47,491 bases of DNA. It comes from an uncultured Bacteroides sp. (lineage in GTDB: Bacteria > Bacteroidota > Bacteroidia > Bacteroidales > Bacteroidaceae). The translations under genes and the position numbers were made by a program. Numbering within the stretch: the first letter of the stretch is position 1; each line of letters opens with the position of its first letter. Under the pieces are notes generated by a model. It was not told the origin of the DNA. It did not search any database and was given only the letters and a program-made list of their open reading frames with translations. Positions 26,587 to 35,334 of the stretch are shown here, in pieces. Location: assembly GCA_934716785.1 (NCBI GenBank), contig CAKUYM010000005.1, positions 1 through 47,491 on the forward strand, given 5' to 3'.

Positions 26587-27185
26587 CTGCCGATGTTGCT
26601 TTGAGGCATTATCTCAAGAATGATTGGGAAATGGCCGCGCATGCGGGATACAGGCGTGTGGCAGCCTACAACAAGCATTATGCATGGGATGATGGCGCTC
26701 TTGCCGACAGCAACGGAGAGAACGGTTTTCTATTTACCGGCTGGGACGAAGCGAAGACAAACCTGCTCACCATCGGCGGAGAGGTGGCAAAGACTATCGA
26801 AGTAGTACGGCTGAACACGAAATTGGATTTGCATTTCTTCAATTCCAACTTCTACTATAATGCGCAAGTCGGGGCCAAATATTTCCCGGCTAATGACGGG
26901 AAGACGAATGTCAACGCTATGGCAAGCATCGGGTCGGCACCGGAAACCGCCGTACTGGATTATGCTCTGCCCGGCTCTTTCTCGCATACCAACACAATGG
27001 TGAGCTTAGGAGGGCAGTATATGATCAGCCCGAATATAACCGTGGGGTTGACGGGCACGTGGAATACTTATTATAGCCAGACTAACACTGTGAGGGGGAC
27101 AAGTCCGCTCAACCGAACAGAATCCATATCGACACGTTATAAAAACTTATACAATATCTATGCACAAATCTATATCTCATTCTGA
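26457..27185 (+). CDS. outer-membrane beta-barrel, C-terminal part of the TPR export protein (frameshifted)
   Basis: 242 residues in frame from ATG at 26457, which overlaps the TPR frame by 130 bp. It begins MEAEEQTPGGVGIQVQGEW and consists of alternating beta strands (SSKWSATVNAAIATKYF; WEMAAHAGYRRVAAYNK; ISPNITVGLTGTWNTYY), ending NIYAQIYISF with a terminal Phe, as in YaiO-like barrels. It lacks a signal peptide, so it could not reach the outer membrane alone. Joined to the TPR part (GRLNYAGRSGS then MEAEEQ) it would make a protein of about 985 residues, the size expected of PgaA/BcsC-like porins. Its last 26 bp overlap the next gene. Confidence 0.75.
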   Translation: MEAEEQTPGGVGIQVQGEWTHHFSSKWSATVNAAIATKYFPDITADVALRHYLKNDWEMAAHAGYRRVAAYNKHYAWDDGALADSNGENGFLFTGWDEAKTNLLTIGGEVAKTIEVVRLNTKLDLHFFNSNFYYNAQVGAKYFPANDGKTNVNAMASIGSAPETAVLDYALPGSFSHTNTMVSLGGQYMISPNITVGLTGTWNTYYSQTNTVRGTSPLNRTESISTRYKNLYNIYAQIYISF

Positions 27186-29319
27186 CAGACTATGCCCGCT
27201 GTTGGCAGGAATGATATGCCTTTGCTGCCTTTTGTCCGGTTGCCGCATGCAAGCGCATACGGAATTTCCATCCAAAGAGGGATACCTCATAACGATTGGG
27301 GAAGAGCCGACCGACCGGGACACCCGCTGGGCGAAATATCTGTACGAACACCTCAAGAGGCGTGCAAATGACGATGAAACGGTAGCTTTCGGAGTTTCGG
27401 AGAAGGAGATGTGGCGTATCATTATCCGGATAGATCCGGCAGCACAAGCAGGGTTCAGAATCTCCCGCAAAGGAGCGGATATAAAGTTGACGGCTTCGGA
27501 CGACCGACAGATGTTATGGCTGCAATATCAGCTTATTAAGAAGATAAGTGAGGAAGATGCGCGTATAGACGGCTCCGACCTGCCACCGGCAGTTGCCAGC
27601 CTTACGGACACTTGCGGCACCTTTGCTTTCGACTATCAAAGCATATACTCTCCAACCGGTTTGAATGCTGATTATACAGGGGTGATGGGACTCAATAACT
27701 TTGACGACAGTTGGGGGATTTGGGGACACAATCTCCGAAAAGTATTGGGCGACGATACTGAAAAAGTGTATGCAACCATTCATGGGGAGACAGACGGTGC
27801 GCAACTTTGTTTCTCATCTGCGGAGATGTACCGGCTGATTGAAAGCTATATCTTGAATAACTTCGGTGAAAAGGGGAATTTTCGCTTTGTTATTGCCCCG
27901 GATGACAATCCTCATGCGTGCACATGCGTCGGTTGCACAGCCATGGGGAATACGGAAAAGAATGCGACGCCTGCCGTCACCGGACTAATACTAAAGTTGG
28001 CAAAACGTTTTCCGAAACATTTCTTCTTCACCACTTCTTATCTGAGCACACAGCAAGCCACAGACAAGCAACTGCCGGCAAACGCCGGAGTAATAATAAG
28101 TGCGATGGATCTTCCTCTCCGCAGGATGGATACAAGCGACACAGGTGCACAAGAAAGAAAGTTCGTCCAGCAGTTGGAAAGCTGGAAGAAAGTAACAAAG
28201 AATATTTATATATGGGATTATATCAACAACTTTGACGATTATCTGACTCCCTTTCCTGTGCTGAAAATAGCTCAACAACGGCTCCGCTTCTTCAAACAGA
28301 ACGGAGTCAGCGGCATCTTCTTCAACGGGAGCGGATACAACTACTATTCTTTCGATGAGATGAGGACTTTTACACTATCGGCACTCCTCATTAATCCCGA
28401 ACTGAACGTAGACAACTTAATAAAGAGTTATTTCTATCAGAGATATCCCGTATCAGGGCAATGGCTGTACGACTACTATATTGATATGGAAAACAGTGCT
28501 CAGTCAGGAAAGGGATTAGGCCTTTATGCAGGGATTCAAGAGTCGGAGAGTTCTTACCTCGCCCCGGAGAGATTCATCAAATTCTACGATGAAATGGCGG
28601 ATTTCGTATCTGCCGCGAAAGGACAGGAACGTAAAAAGCTACATGAGCTACAGACTGCTTTATCGTTTACACGATTGGAGATAGGGCGCGCACACAGCTA
28701 TGGTATATACGGATATGCCCAGCGGAACGGGAAAGAAATCCAAACGACTGCCGAAGCACAGGAATGGATTGCCCGGCTCAAGGAGCACAATGCTTTTGCG
28801 GGGGTGGAGTGTTACAATGAATCTTCCGATGAAATCGACTATTATATAAAGGAATGGGGACAATATATACTTGATTCGGATATAAAGAAGAACTCGTTCT
28901 TAGGAATCTTTCCGTCTTCAGCCCCCATGCCGGATAAGGATTGCCTGAAAGGGTTGACAGACGGCACACACGGTCTGCCAAGCAATTATCATTGTGGTTG
29001 GGTTATCTTCCCGCAAGAAGAATGTACCATCAGCCTGCCGGTGAAAGAGGTCAACGGGTCGGGAACTGTCTATATCAGTTTCTTGAATCTCCCCAAGCAC
29101 CGCATATATGCGCCACAACAGGTTGAAGTATTGAGAGACGGTGTCAGTTGCAGGAAAATAAGTCTCAGCATTCCGGAGAACCCCGATGGAAAGGGGGAAA
29201 CGGTAAAGGCGGCTCTCCCTGTAGACTTGAACGGGACGGAACTATTAAGCATAAAAATATCCGGAACGAAGAAGCCGGGAAGTCAAATTGGTGTGGATGA
29301 GATAGCATTCATTCCCTAA
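27160..29319 (+). CDS. DUF4838 glycoside-hydrolase-like lipoprotein
   Basis: 719 residues. Signal with lipobox CLLSGC (Cys near 28). Residues about 35-110 resemble the N-terminal alpha/beta domain found before GH20/GH67-type barrels (LITIGEEPTDRDTRWAKYL). Residues about 180-460 look like a TIM-barrel-type DUF4838 domain (GETDGAQLCFSS; YIWDYINNFDDYLTPFPVL; GISGIFFNGSG-like stretch), with a Cys cluster HACTCVGC that could bind metal. The C-terminal 130 residues are beta-rich. It overlaps the end of the barrel reading frame by 26 bp and is the last tightly coupled gene of the operon, the place where PgaB, BcsZ or PelA supply a polymer-processing enzyme. Such a role is inferred; no catalytic pair was proven. 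Confidence 0.75.
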   Translation: MHKSISHSDRLCPLLAGMICLCCLLSGCRMQAHTEFPSKEGYLITIGEEPTDRDTRWAKYLYEHLKRRANDDETVAFGVSEKEMWRIIIRIDPAAQAGFRISRKGADIKLTASDDRQMLWLQYQLIKKISEEDARIDGSDLPPAVASLTDTCGTFAFDYQSIYSPTGLNADYTGVMGLNNFDDSWGIWGHNLRKVLGDDTEKVYATIHGETDGAQLCFSSAEMYRLIESYILNNFGEKGNFRFVIAPDDNPHACTCVGCTAMGNTEKNATPAVTGLILKLAKRFPKHFFFTTSYLSTQQATDKQLPANAGVIISAMDLPLRRMDTSDTGAQERKFVQQLESWKKVTKNIYIWDYINNFDDYLTPFPVLKIAQQRLRFFKQNGVSGIFFNGSGYNYYSFDEMRTFTLSALLINPELNVDNLIKSYFYQRYPVSGQWLYDYYIDMENSAQSGKGLGLYAGIQESESSYLAPERFIKFYDEMADFVSAAKGQERKKLHELQTALSFTRLEIGRAHSYGIYGYAQRNGKEIQTTAEAQEWIARLKEHNAFAGVECYNESSDEIDYYIKEWGQYILDSDIKKNSFLGIFPSSAPMPDKDCLKGLTDGTHGLPSNYHCGWVIFPQEECTISLPVKEVNGSGTVYISFLNLPKHRIYAPQQVEVLRDGVSCRKISLSIPENPDGKGETVKAALPVDLNGTELLSIKISGTKKPGSQIGVDEIAFIP

Positions 29320-29389
29320 AATCTTTTTGAATCATCTTTTTTAGTAGTCTTTCTTAATAATGATGTTACATTATAAAAACAAGGAAACC

Positions 29390-29905
29390 ATGAATAAATT
29401 TATCTTCTATACTCTCCTGCTGACTGCACTGCCTTTCTGCTTCGCCGGATGCAAAAAGAAAGTGCAGCCTACGAGTATGACTATAAAGGATTCTATCCGA
29501 CATTATTACCCTATCAAACAAGGGCAACAGCTTGATATCATGTTCGCTGTTACCAACACGGGAAATGCCCCTCTGGTCATCTCGGAGATACAGCCTTCCT
29601 GCGGATGCATCATTGTAGACAAAAGCTCGCATATCATCATTCCGGAAGATGGCGTCCGCCTATTCAAGGCAACCTACAACAGTATTAAGAATGTAGGGGA
29701 AGTTGTTCACCATATCCGGATTTACGGAAATATGCTCCCCAACGGAAGAGCAGAGCTGAAATTTGATGTCAATGTAGTGCCCGATGCTGATTATACGCGG
29801 GATTACGAAGAGCTCTATCAGGAATTCAGCACTAAAAACGGTATTGTCAGGGAAATGGTGGACGGAAAGGAGTCCGAGTTAGGATATTATACCGAAGAGC
29901 CCTAA
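29390..29905 (+). CDS. DUF1573 lipoprotein
   Basis: 171 residues from ATG at 29390, preceded by AAGGAAACC; an earlier in-frame ATG at 29360 would bury the signal peptide. Lipobox CFAGC near residue 19. Residues about 35-130 form the Ig-like DUF1573 domain (IMFAVTNTGNAPLVISEIQP, then SCGCIIVD). These small domains are common in Bacteroidota lipoproteins and have no known enzymatic role. It lies 70 bp after the DUF4838 gene, so it may be the last operon member or separately expressed. Downstream of its stop (29906-29997) no clear terminator beyond a GAGCTC palindrome was seen. Confidence 0.85.
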   Translation: MNKFIFYTLLLTALPFCFAGCKKKVQPTSMTIKDSIRHYYPIKQGQQLDIMFAVTNTGNAPLVISEIQPSCGCIIVDKSSHIIIPEDGVRLFKATYNSIKNVGEVVHHIRIYGNMLPNGRAELKFDVNVVPDADYTRDYEELYQEFSTKNGIVREMVDGKESELGYYTEEP

Positions 29906-29997
29906 AAAGAGCTCTACTATAATCTAACATAAAAGAGTTTACCTAACCAGAAGGCAGAGAACGCTAAAATAAGGGATGCAGAATTCCGGATCGGATT

Positions 29998-30555
29998 TTA
30001 AGGATGCAATTCCTTGAATGCCGCATTCTCCTCTTTCACCTGCTCGATGGTCTTCTTCAAATCCTCAATAGGAAGATCGTAACCATACCAGCCTGTATAG
30101 CAATCCACGACGTACCATTTTCCGTCTGACGCGAGTTCAAACTCAACACGCAAGTCAATCTCCGACTCTTCGTACCCTGCCTCGAATACCTTACGTTTGG
30201 GCTCATTTACCGTAAACTTGGAATCGTAGATGCCTCCTTCTTCCTGAGTGATGCGTTCTTCTTTCATTGTCTCGCTATCCAGCAACGGCCATTTCTCTTT
30301 GGTGAAAGGGAATGTCTTCTCTGTTTCACCGTCATCTGCAAATAAAGTGATCGGGGTCTTCAACGGAAACTTGATACGGGAATATTGGAATGCCGCACTG
30401 GAAGTGAATTTATCCAGAAACGACTTGAAATCTTCACCGGATTGTACAGCCTCACTGTCCGCCTTCGCTTTTGAGCTATTGCCGCAGGAAATGAACGAAA
30501 CGCCTATAAACAATGTCATGAACAGCAAGCAACATATAAACTTTTTAGCTTTCAT
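29998..30555 (-). CDS. DUF4348-type lipoprotein
   Basis: 185 residues. Lipoprotein signal (LFIGVSFISC) followed by a short Ser/Ala linker. The body starts FKSFLDKFTSSAAFQYSRIKFPL, a pattern I recall from DUF4348, and ends in a charged helix (DLKKTIEQVKEENAAF). It is monocistronic, with its own -7 box (30590-30597), and convergent with the DUF1573 gene. The function is unknown. Confidence 0.75.
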   Translation of the reverse strand: MKAKKFICCLLFMTLFIGVSFISCGNSSKAKADSEAVQSGEDFKSFLDKFTSSAAFQYSRIKFPLKTPITLFADDGETEKTFPFTKEKWPLLDSETMKEERITQEEGGIYDSKFTVNEPKRKVFEAGYEESEIDLRVEFELASDGKWYVVDCYTGWYGYDLPIEDLKKTIEQVKEENAAFKELHP

Positions 30556-30589
30556 AATGCTATATAAATAAAGAGTTTAATTGATGCTG

Positions 30590-30597
30590 CAAAGATA
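30590..30597 (-). promoter_or_regulatory. -7 promoter box upstream of the DUF4348 gene
   Basis: The minus strand reads TATCTTTG, identical to the -7 boxes before dus and dapB, 35 bp before the start codon. Confidence 0.55.
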
Positions 30598-30676
30598 GTG
30601 ACAAGTTTGATATCTGAGTTATTTCGATAGAAAAATATTCACGTATGCCCCGCCGCATCAGTTGCGCCGCAGATGC

Positions 30677-31957
30677 TTATCGTCGCAGATACTCATAACC
30701 AAAACGGCAATGCAGGCATTTACGTTTATCGCAATACTCTTTCTGCAACTGTATCAAGGCCTGACTGTCCGCAGCATTGACAACCGGAAGTCCGGCATCA
30801 CTCCATGAACGGATGATATGGTTGTTTTCCGCATTCAGCTCTTCCAAAAAACGTCCGGCGCGTTCGCACATCGTTTCATTTGCTTTATGCATGCCGTAGG
30901 CATACAGGAAAGGGACCACCGTATTAATCACAATCAGATTTTGAGACTTCTCTCCCATCGCTTTTTCCTTTCGCACGGAAGAACGTCCGAAGAGATAATG
31001 ATTCTCCCAATAAGAAGAAGTACGCGCATCCAACAATCTCCTGACCTCCGACAAGGTCTCCGCTTCCAACAATCGTGAAAACAACTTGTCGCTTTTCTGA
31101 TAGAGATAGGCCAACTGAGCCAACCGTACATAAGGAAAATTCTCGGGACGAAGCCTGAGTAAACGCCACAAAGTGGCATCCATCACCCGGGGAATTTCAA
31201 ACTTTCGCTGCAAATAACGAAACTCCTTACAAAGACGAAGGCTATACTCATCCTCCGGTATCTTCTTCTGAAACGTATCCTCAAACAAACCTGCCAACCC
31301 ATAGAAAAAGGCCTCTATCTGAAACAAATCATTCCGATGCTTATCCATGGCACGAAATGGCAGTAAGCCTGCCCATGTTTCAAAAGCGTCTCCATTCAGT
31401 CCGAAACCGAAGTTACGGGCAAGGGTAATGAAAAAGGCATCTTCCCAGTTGTTGTTGCAATGTTCAAGGCGACGGGTTATTGATTGCGTCTTCTGTTCAA
31501 GACGCTCTGTCTGCAAGGCGGTCAGCCAGGAATGAATGGTCAGGCGGGGCAAGGAAGCAAGAATCCGGTGGCATGCCGGATATTGGTCGGCAACACATAG
31601 TTCACGATAATGGGATCTCACCGTTTCGGGACAGGTCAGTATAAGTTGGGGAATCTGCTCGCCGGTAGTACGGGCTATTTCTTCGTCCGCCTCTCCTACT
31701 ACGTGGAGAATCACCGAATCGTAGACTTGATTGTTGTTATGTCCGTGGCGCGTCCAATCCGAAGCGCGAGTATGTATTTCTATGTTCCCCGCCCATAGGA
31801 TACCGTTTATTTTCAGCTTCGCATTGAAAAAATCAGGGCCGGCATTGGGATTTCGCAGACCGGAATCAATGACTTCTACCGGCAATCCTTTGGTGGTTTG
31901 CAGCATTTTCAGGGGAAATAATTTATGCTTCCACACGTAGTGGAGGAGTTGTTCCAT
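30677..31957 (-). CDS. DUF2851 family protein
   Basis: 426 residues with no signal peptide, so cytoplasmic. The N-terminus MEQLLHYVWKHKLFPL, followed by VIDSGLRNPNAGPDFFNAKL and WAGNIEIHTRASDWTRHGH, is the strongly conserved part of DUF2851; the pattern of Asp, Glu and His there resembles a nuclease-like fold, but I cannot prove activity. The C-terminal half is helical, and the tail has paired cysteines (CDKRKCLHC) that might bind zinc. It is divergent from dapB, with 83 bp between the start codons. Confidence 0.85.
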   Translation of the reverse strand: MEQLLHYVWKHKLFPLKMLQTTKGLPVEVIDSGLRNPNAGPDFFNAKLKINGILWAGNIEIHTRASDWTRHGHNNNQVYDSVILHVVGEADEEIARTTGEQIPQLILTCPETVRSHYRELCVADQYPACHRILASLPRLTIHSWLTALQTERLEQKTQSITRRLEHCNNNWEDAFFITLARNFGFGLNGDAFETWAGLLPFRAMDKHRNDLFQIEAFFYGLAGLFEDTFQKKIPEDEYSLRLCKEFRYLQRKFEIPRVMDATLWRLLRLRPENFPYVRLAQLAYLYQKSDKLFSRLLEAETLSEVRRLLDARTSSYWENHYLFGRSSVRKEKAMGEKSQNLIVINTVVPFLYAYGMHKANETMCERAGRFLEELNAENNHIIRSWSDAGLPVVNAADSQALIQLQKEYCDKRKCLHCRFGYEYLRR

Positions 31958-32000
31958 GTTAACAAGACGTTAATGTGCGCTACAAATGTAATAAAAATCT

Positions 32001-32008
32001 TATCTTTG
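32001..32008 (+). promoter_or_regulatory. -7 promoter box of the dapB-lepB cluster
   Basis: TATCTTTG matches TAnnTTTG exactly and lies 32 bp before the dapB ATG at 32041. Confidence 0.6.
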
Positions 32009-32040
32009 CGACTATTATTTTGAATATAAGTCAGAAAACA

Positions 32041-32805
32041 ATGAAAATAGCACTAATCGGTTACGGAAAGATGGGCAAGGAAATAGAAAAGGTTGCCCGT
32101 AGTCGCGGACATGAAATCGTCTGCATCATTGACATCAACAATCAAGACGACTTCGAGTCGGAAGCGTTCAAATCTGCCGATGTAGCCATTGAATTTACTA
32201 ACCCGATGGCAGCCTACAATAATTATATGAAAACTTTCAAAGCGGGCGTGAAACTGGTATCGGGCAGCACCGGATGGATGGATGAGCACGGTGAAGAAAT
32301 CAAAAGGCTCTGCACGGAAGGCGGCAAAACGCTCTTCTGGTCCTCTAATTTCAGCTTGGGAGTTAGCATCTTCTCTGCCCTCAACAAGTATCTGGCGAAA
32401 ATAATGAACCAATTCCCCGGCTATGATGTCACGATGAGCGAGACGCACCACATCCATAAACTGGATGCTCCGAGCGGAACTGCCATCACATTGGCTGAAG
32501 GTATCCTGCAGAATCTGGATCGCAAGGAGAAATGGGTGAAAGGGACATTCATGGCACCGGACGGGACCGTCAGCGGGACCAATGCTTGTGCTGCCAACGA
32601 ACTGCCCATCGACTCCATCCGTGAAGGAGAAGTATTCGGGCTTCATTCCATACGCTATGAGTCTGACGTGGACAGCATCACCATCACGCATGATGCCAAA
32701 AGTCGCGGAGGATTTGTTTTGGGAGCTGTATTGGCTGCCGAATATACGGCGCAGCACGAGGGTTTCCTCGGCATGAGTGATTTGTTCCCGTTCTTGAACG
32801 ATTAA
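32041..32805 (+). CDS. dapB: 4-hydroxy-tetrahydrodipicolinate reductase
   Basis: 254 residues from ATG at 32041; the frame is open further upstream but runs through the promoter. It catalyses the NAD(P)H-dependent step to tetrahydrodipicolinate in lysine and diaminopimelate synthesis, in the cytoplasm. The N-terminus holds the Rossmann glycine motif IGYGKMG (residues 6-12), and the substrate and catalytic motif is at 134-147: ETHHIHKLDAPSGT, with His136/137 and Lys140. The C-terminus has the usual SRGGFVLGA. It is slightly short for the family, mainly in the N-terminal domain, as in other Bacteroidota. lepB follows after 27 bp, so the genes are probably cotranscribed. Confidence 0.95.
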   Translation: MKIALIGYGKMGKEIEKVARSRGHEIVCIIDINNQDDFESEAFKSADVAIEFTNPMAAYNNYMKTFKAGVKLVSGSTGWMDEHGEEIKRLCTEGGKTLFWSSNFSLGVSIFSALNKYLAKIMNQFPGYDVTMSETHHIHKLDAPSGTAITLAEGILQNLDRKEKWVKGTFMAPDGTVSGTNACAANELPIDSIREGEVFGLHSIRYESDVDSITITHDAKSRGGFVLGAVLAAEYTAQHEGFLGMSDLFPFLND

Positions 32806-32832
32806 GATTTAGTTTTCAATAAATATATCATT

Positions 32833-34317
32833 ATGAGACAAGCCACACGTGCGCAATGGATTAAATGCGCCATTGCTATCCTACTATATCTCGTCTTCCT
32901 GCTTTGGGTGCGAAGCTGGTGGGGATTGATTGTTGTTCCTTTTATTTTCGACATTTATATTACCAAGAAAATACCTTGGTCTTTTTGGAAGAAGTCGAAA
33001 AACCCGACTGTGCGCAGCGTTATGAGCTGGGTAGATGCTATCGTCTTTGCACTGGTCGCAGTTTATTTCGTCAATATCTATATCTTCCAGAACTATCAGA
33101 TTCCTTCTTCTTCTTTGGAGAAATCATTATTAGTGGGCGACTTCCTGTATGTAAGCAAAATGAGCTACGGTCCACGCGTACCGAACACTCCGCTTTCCAT
33201 GCCGTTGGCACAGCACACACTGCCACTCGTCAATACCAAATCATATATTGAATGGCCGCAATGGAAATACAAACGGGTTCCGGGATTCGGCAAGGTGAAG
33301 CTGAATGATATTGTTGTATTCAACTTCCCGGCCGGCGATACGGTGGCTGTCAATTATCAGCAGACAACAGACTTCTACACATTAGCTTATGGCGAAGGAC
33401 AGCGTATCTATTCCAAAGAGGTCGAAATGGATAGCCTGACTCGCGCACAACAACGGGCTATATATGATTTATACTATGCTGCCGGACGAAAACAGATTCT
33501 GAATAATCCACGCACCTACGGGGAGGTTCTTTGGCGTCCGGTAGACCGTCGCGAGAACTATGTAAAACGGTGCGTAGGCCTTCCCGGCGATACGCTTCAG
33601 ATTGTAGACGGGCAGGTGATGATTGACGGAAAGGCGATTGAGAATCCGGAAAACTTGCAATTCAACTATTTCGTCCAAACCACGGGTCCGTATATTCCGG
33701 AAGATATGCTCCGCGAACTGGGTATCAGTAAGGACGACACCATGCTGATTGAAGATTCCGGTTGGGAAAACGGATTGCTCAACATGGGACTGGACAGCCG
33801 GAATGCACAAGGAAGGCTGAACCCCGTATATCATCTTCCTCTGACCAAAAAGATGTATGAGACTCTGTCCGGCAACAAGAAACTTATCAGTAAAATCGTA
33901 ATGGAACCGGAAGATTATGCAGGGCAGATGTATCCGCTGAATCTCTATACCAAATGGAACCGCAACAACTATGGTCCGATTTGGATTCCCGCCAAGGGAG
34001 CTACCATTACATTGACGGAGGACAATCTTCCTATCTACGAACGTTGCATCGTAGCTTACGAAGGCAATAAACTGGAAATAAAACCCGAAGGTATCTATAT
34101 CAACGGTGAAAAGACCGACCAATATACCTTCAAGATGGATTATTACTGGATGATGGGCGACAATCGTCACAATTCAGCCGATTCCCGCTACTGGGGATTC
34201 GTTCCCGAAGACCATGTGGTGGGCAAGCCAATCGTTGTATGGCTGTCACTTGACAAAGACCGCGGATGGTTTGATGGAAAGATTCGTTGGAACCGTCTGT
34301 TCAAATGGGTAGGCTGA
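32833..34317 (+). CDS. lepB: signal peptidase I (catalytically complete)
   Basis: 494 residues. Two N-terminal membrane segments (about 10-45 and 62-85) precede the periplasmic domain. The catalytic serine is Ser94 in QIPSSSLEKS (box B) and the general base is Lys245 in ENYVKRCVGLPGDT (box D). Box E, GDNRHNSADSRYWGFVP, is intact. The protein is longer than E. coli LepB because of an insertion between boxes D and E, usual for Bacteroidota. It removes signal peptides from exported proteins at the inner membrane, and should serve the many non-lipidated secreted proteins in this window. It is followed by a degenerate paralogue. Confidence 0.95.
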   Translation: MRQATRAQWIKCAIAILLYLVFLLWVRSWWGLIVVPFIFDIYITKKIPWSFWKKSKNPTVRSVMSWVDAIVFALVAVYFVNIYIFQNYQIPSSSLEKSLLVGDFLYVSKMSYGPRVPNTPLSMPLAQHTLPLVNTKSYIEWPQWKYKRVPGFGKVKLNDIVVFNFPAGDTVAVNYQQTTDFYTLAYGEGQRIYSKEVEMDSLTRAQQRAIYDLYYAAGRKQILNNPRTYGEVLWRPVDRRENYVKRCVGLPGDTLQIVDGQVMIDGKAIENPENLQFNYFVQTTGPYIPEDMLRELGISKDDTMLIEDSGWENGLLNMGLDSRNAQGRLNPVYHLPLTKKMYETLSGNKKLISKIVMEPEDYAGQMYPLNLYTKWNRNNYGPIWIPAKGATITLTEDNLPIYERCIVAYEGNKLEIKPEGIYINGEKTDQYTFKMDYYWMMGDNRHNSADSRYWGFVPEDHVVGKPIVVWLSLDKDRGWFDGKIRWNRLFKWVG

Positions 34318-34364
34318 TCAACATTTGCCTGTATAACAGCAAAGTGATAAGGTGAAAAGAATTG

Positions 34365-35303
34365 ATGAACATTCGTAAATACAAATGGATATTAGCATTT
34401 GCCGGAGCAGTTGCCATCGTGCTTCTGCTCCGGGGATTTGCCTTTACGTCATGTCTTATTCCTTCCACCGGTATGGAGAACTCGATATTTCAAGGCGAGC
34501 GCATTTTAGTCAATAAATGGAGTTACGGGCTGCGTATCCCTTTTATGTCAATATTCTCTTACCATCGCTGGGGCGAACGCCGCGTACAACGGCAGGATAT
34601 CATTGTCTTTAATAATCCTGCCGGAATCGGGCAACCCGCCATTGACCGCCGGGAAATATATATCAGCCGTTGCATCGGTGTGCCGGGAGATACGTTATTG
34701 GTAGACTCTTTGTTTTCAGCCACATCTTCCGAAGTAGGCCTCAACCCCGACAAGAAGAAACTTTATGCTTATCCGGCCTGCAAAGAAAGCATAATCGCCT
34801 CACTTATGCACACCCTCTCTATTACCGATGACGGATTAATGGGCAGTAACGACAGCACACATGTACGTAGCTTTAGCCGATATGAGTATTATCTGCTGCA
34901 ACAGGCTATGAACGAACAAAACTGGATACAGCCTTTATCCCGAAAAGCAGACAGTGAATTGAAACCTCTGATTGTCCCCGGTAAAGGAAAATATATCCAA
35001 GTATATCCATGGAATATTACTTTACTACGAAATACACTCGTTATGCACGAAGGCAGGCAGGCGGAAATAAAAGGCAACACCCTATATGTAGACGGAAGAC
35101 CTACACAACATTGCTATTTTACTAAAGATTATTATTGGATGGGGGCAAACAACACCATCAATTTATCCGACTCACGCCTGTTCGGATTCGTTCCACACGA
35201 CCATATCATCGGTAAAGCCTCTGTCATTTGGTTCTCCAAAGAGAAAGGAACTGGTTTGTTCGATGGATACCGTTGGAACCGTTTCTTCCGGACGGTAAAA
35301 TAA
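34365..35303 (+). CDS. LepB-like protein lacking the catalytic dyad (pseudo-signal-peptidase)
   Basis: 312 residues from ATG at 34365 (a TTG at 34362 also reads in frame). One N-terminal membrane segment (about 8-24) leads into a peptidase S26 domain. The boxes align clearly with the LepB just upstream, but key residues differ: box B reads IPSTGMENS, so the nucleophile Ser is Gly36; box D reads IYISRCIGVPGDT, so the Lys general base is Ser101; box E reads MGANNTINLSDSR, with GDN changed to GAN. The open frame and otherwise normal fold motifs argue that this is a maintained inactive homologue, not decay. It may regulate or assist LepB. The role is unknown. Confidence 0.85.
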   Translation: MNIRKYKWILAFAGAVAIVLLLRGFAFTSCLIPSTGMENSIFQGERILVNKWSYGLRIPFMSIFSYHRWGERRVQRQDIIVFNNPAGIGQPAIDRREIYISRCIGVPGDTLLVDSLFSATSSEVGLNPDKKKLYAYPACKESIIASLMHTLSITDDGLMGSNDSTHVRSFSRYEYYLLQQAMNEQNWIQPLSRKADSELKPLIVPGKGKYIQVYPWNITLLRNTLVMHEGRQAEIKGNTLYVDGRPTQHCYFTKDYYWMGANNTINLSDSRLFGFVPHDHIIGKASVIWFSKEKGTGLFDGYRWNRFFRTVK

Positions 35304-35334
35304 AGGATGACGAATAATAAGACGAATACATAAA

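Noticed and set aside
33469..34170. 233-residue minus-strand frame inside lepB
   Set aside because: It is opposite a complete signal peptidase with all catalytic boxes; no domain or start signal supports it.
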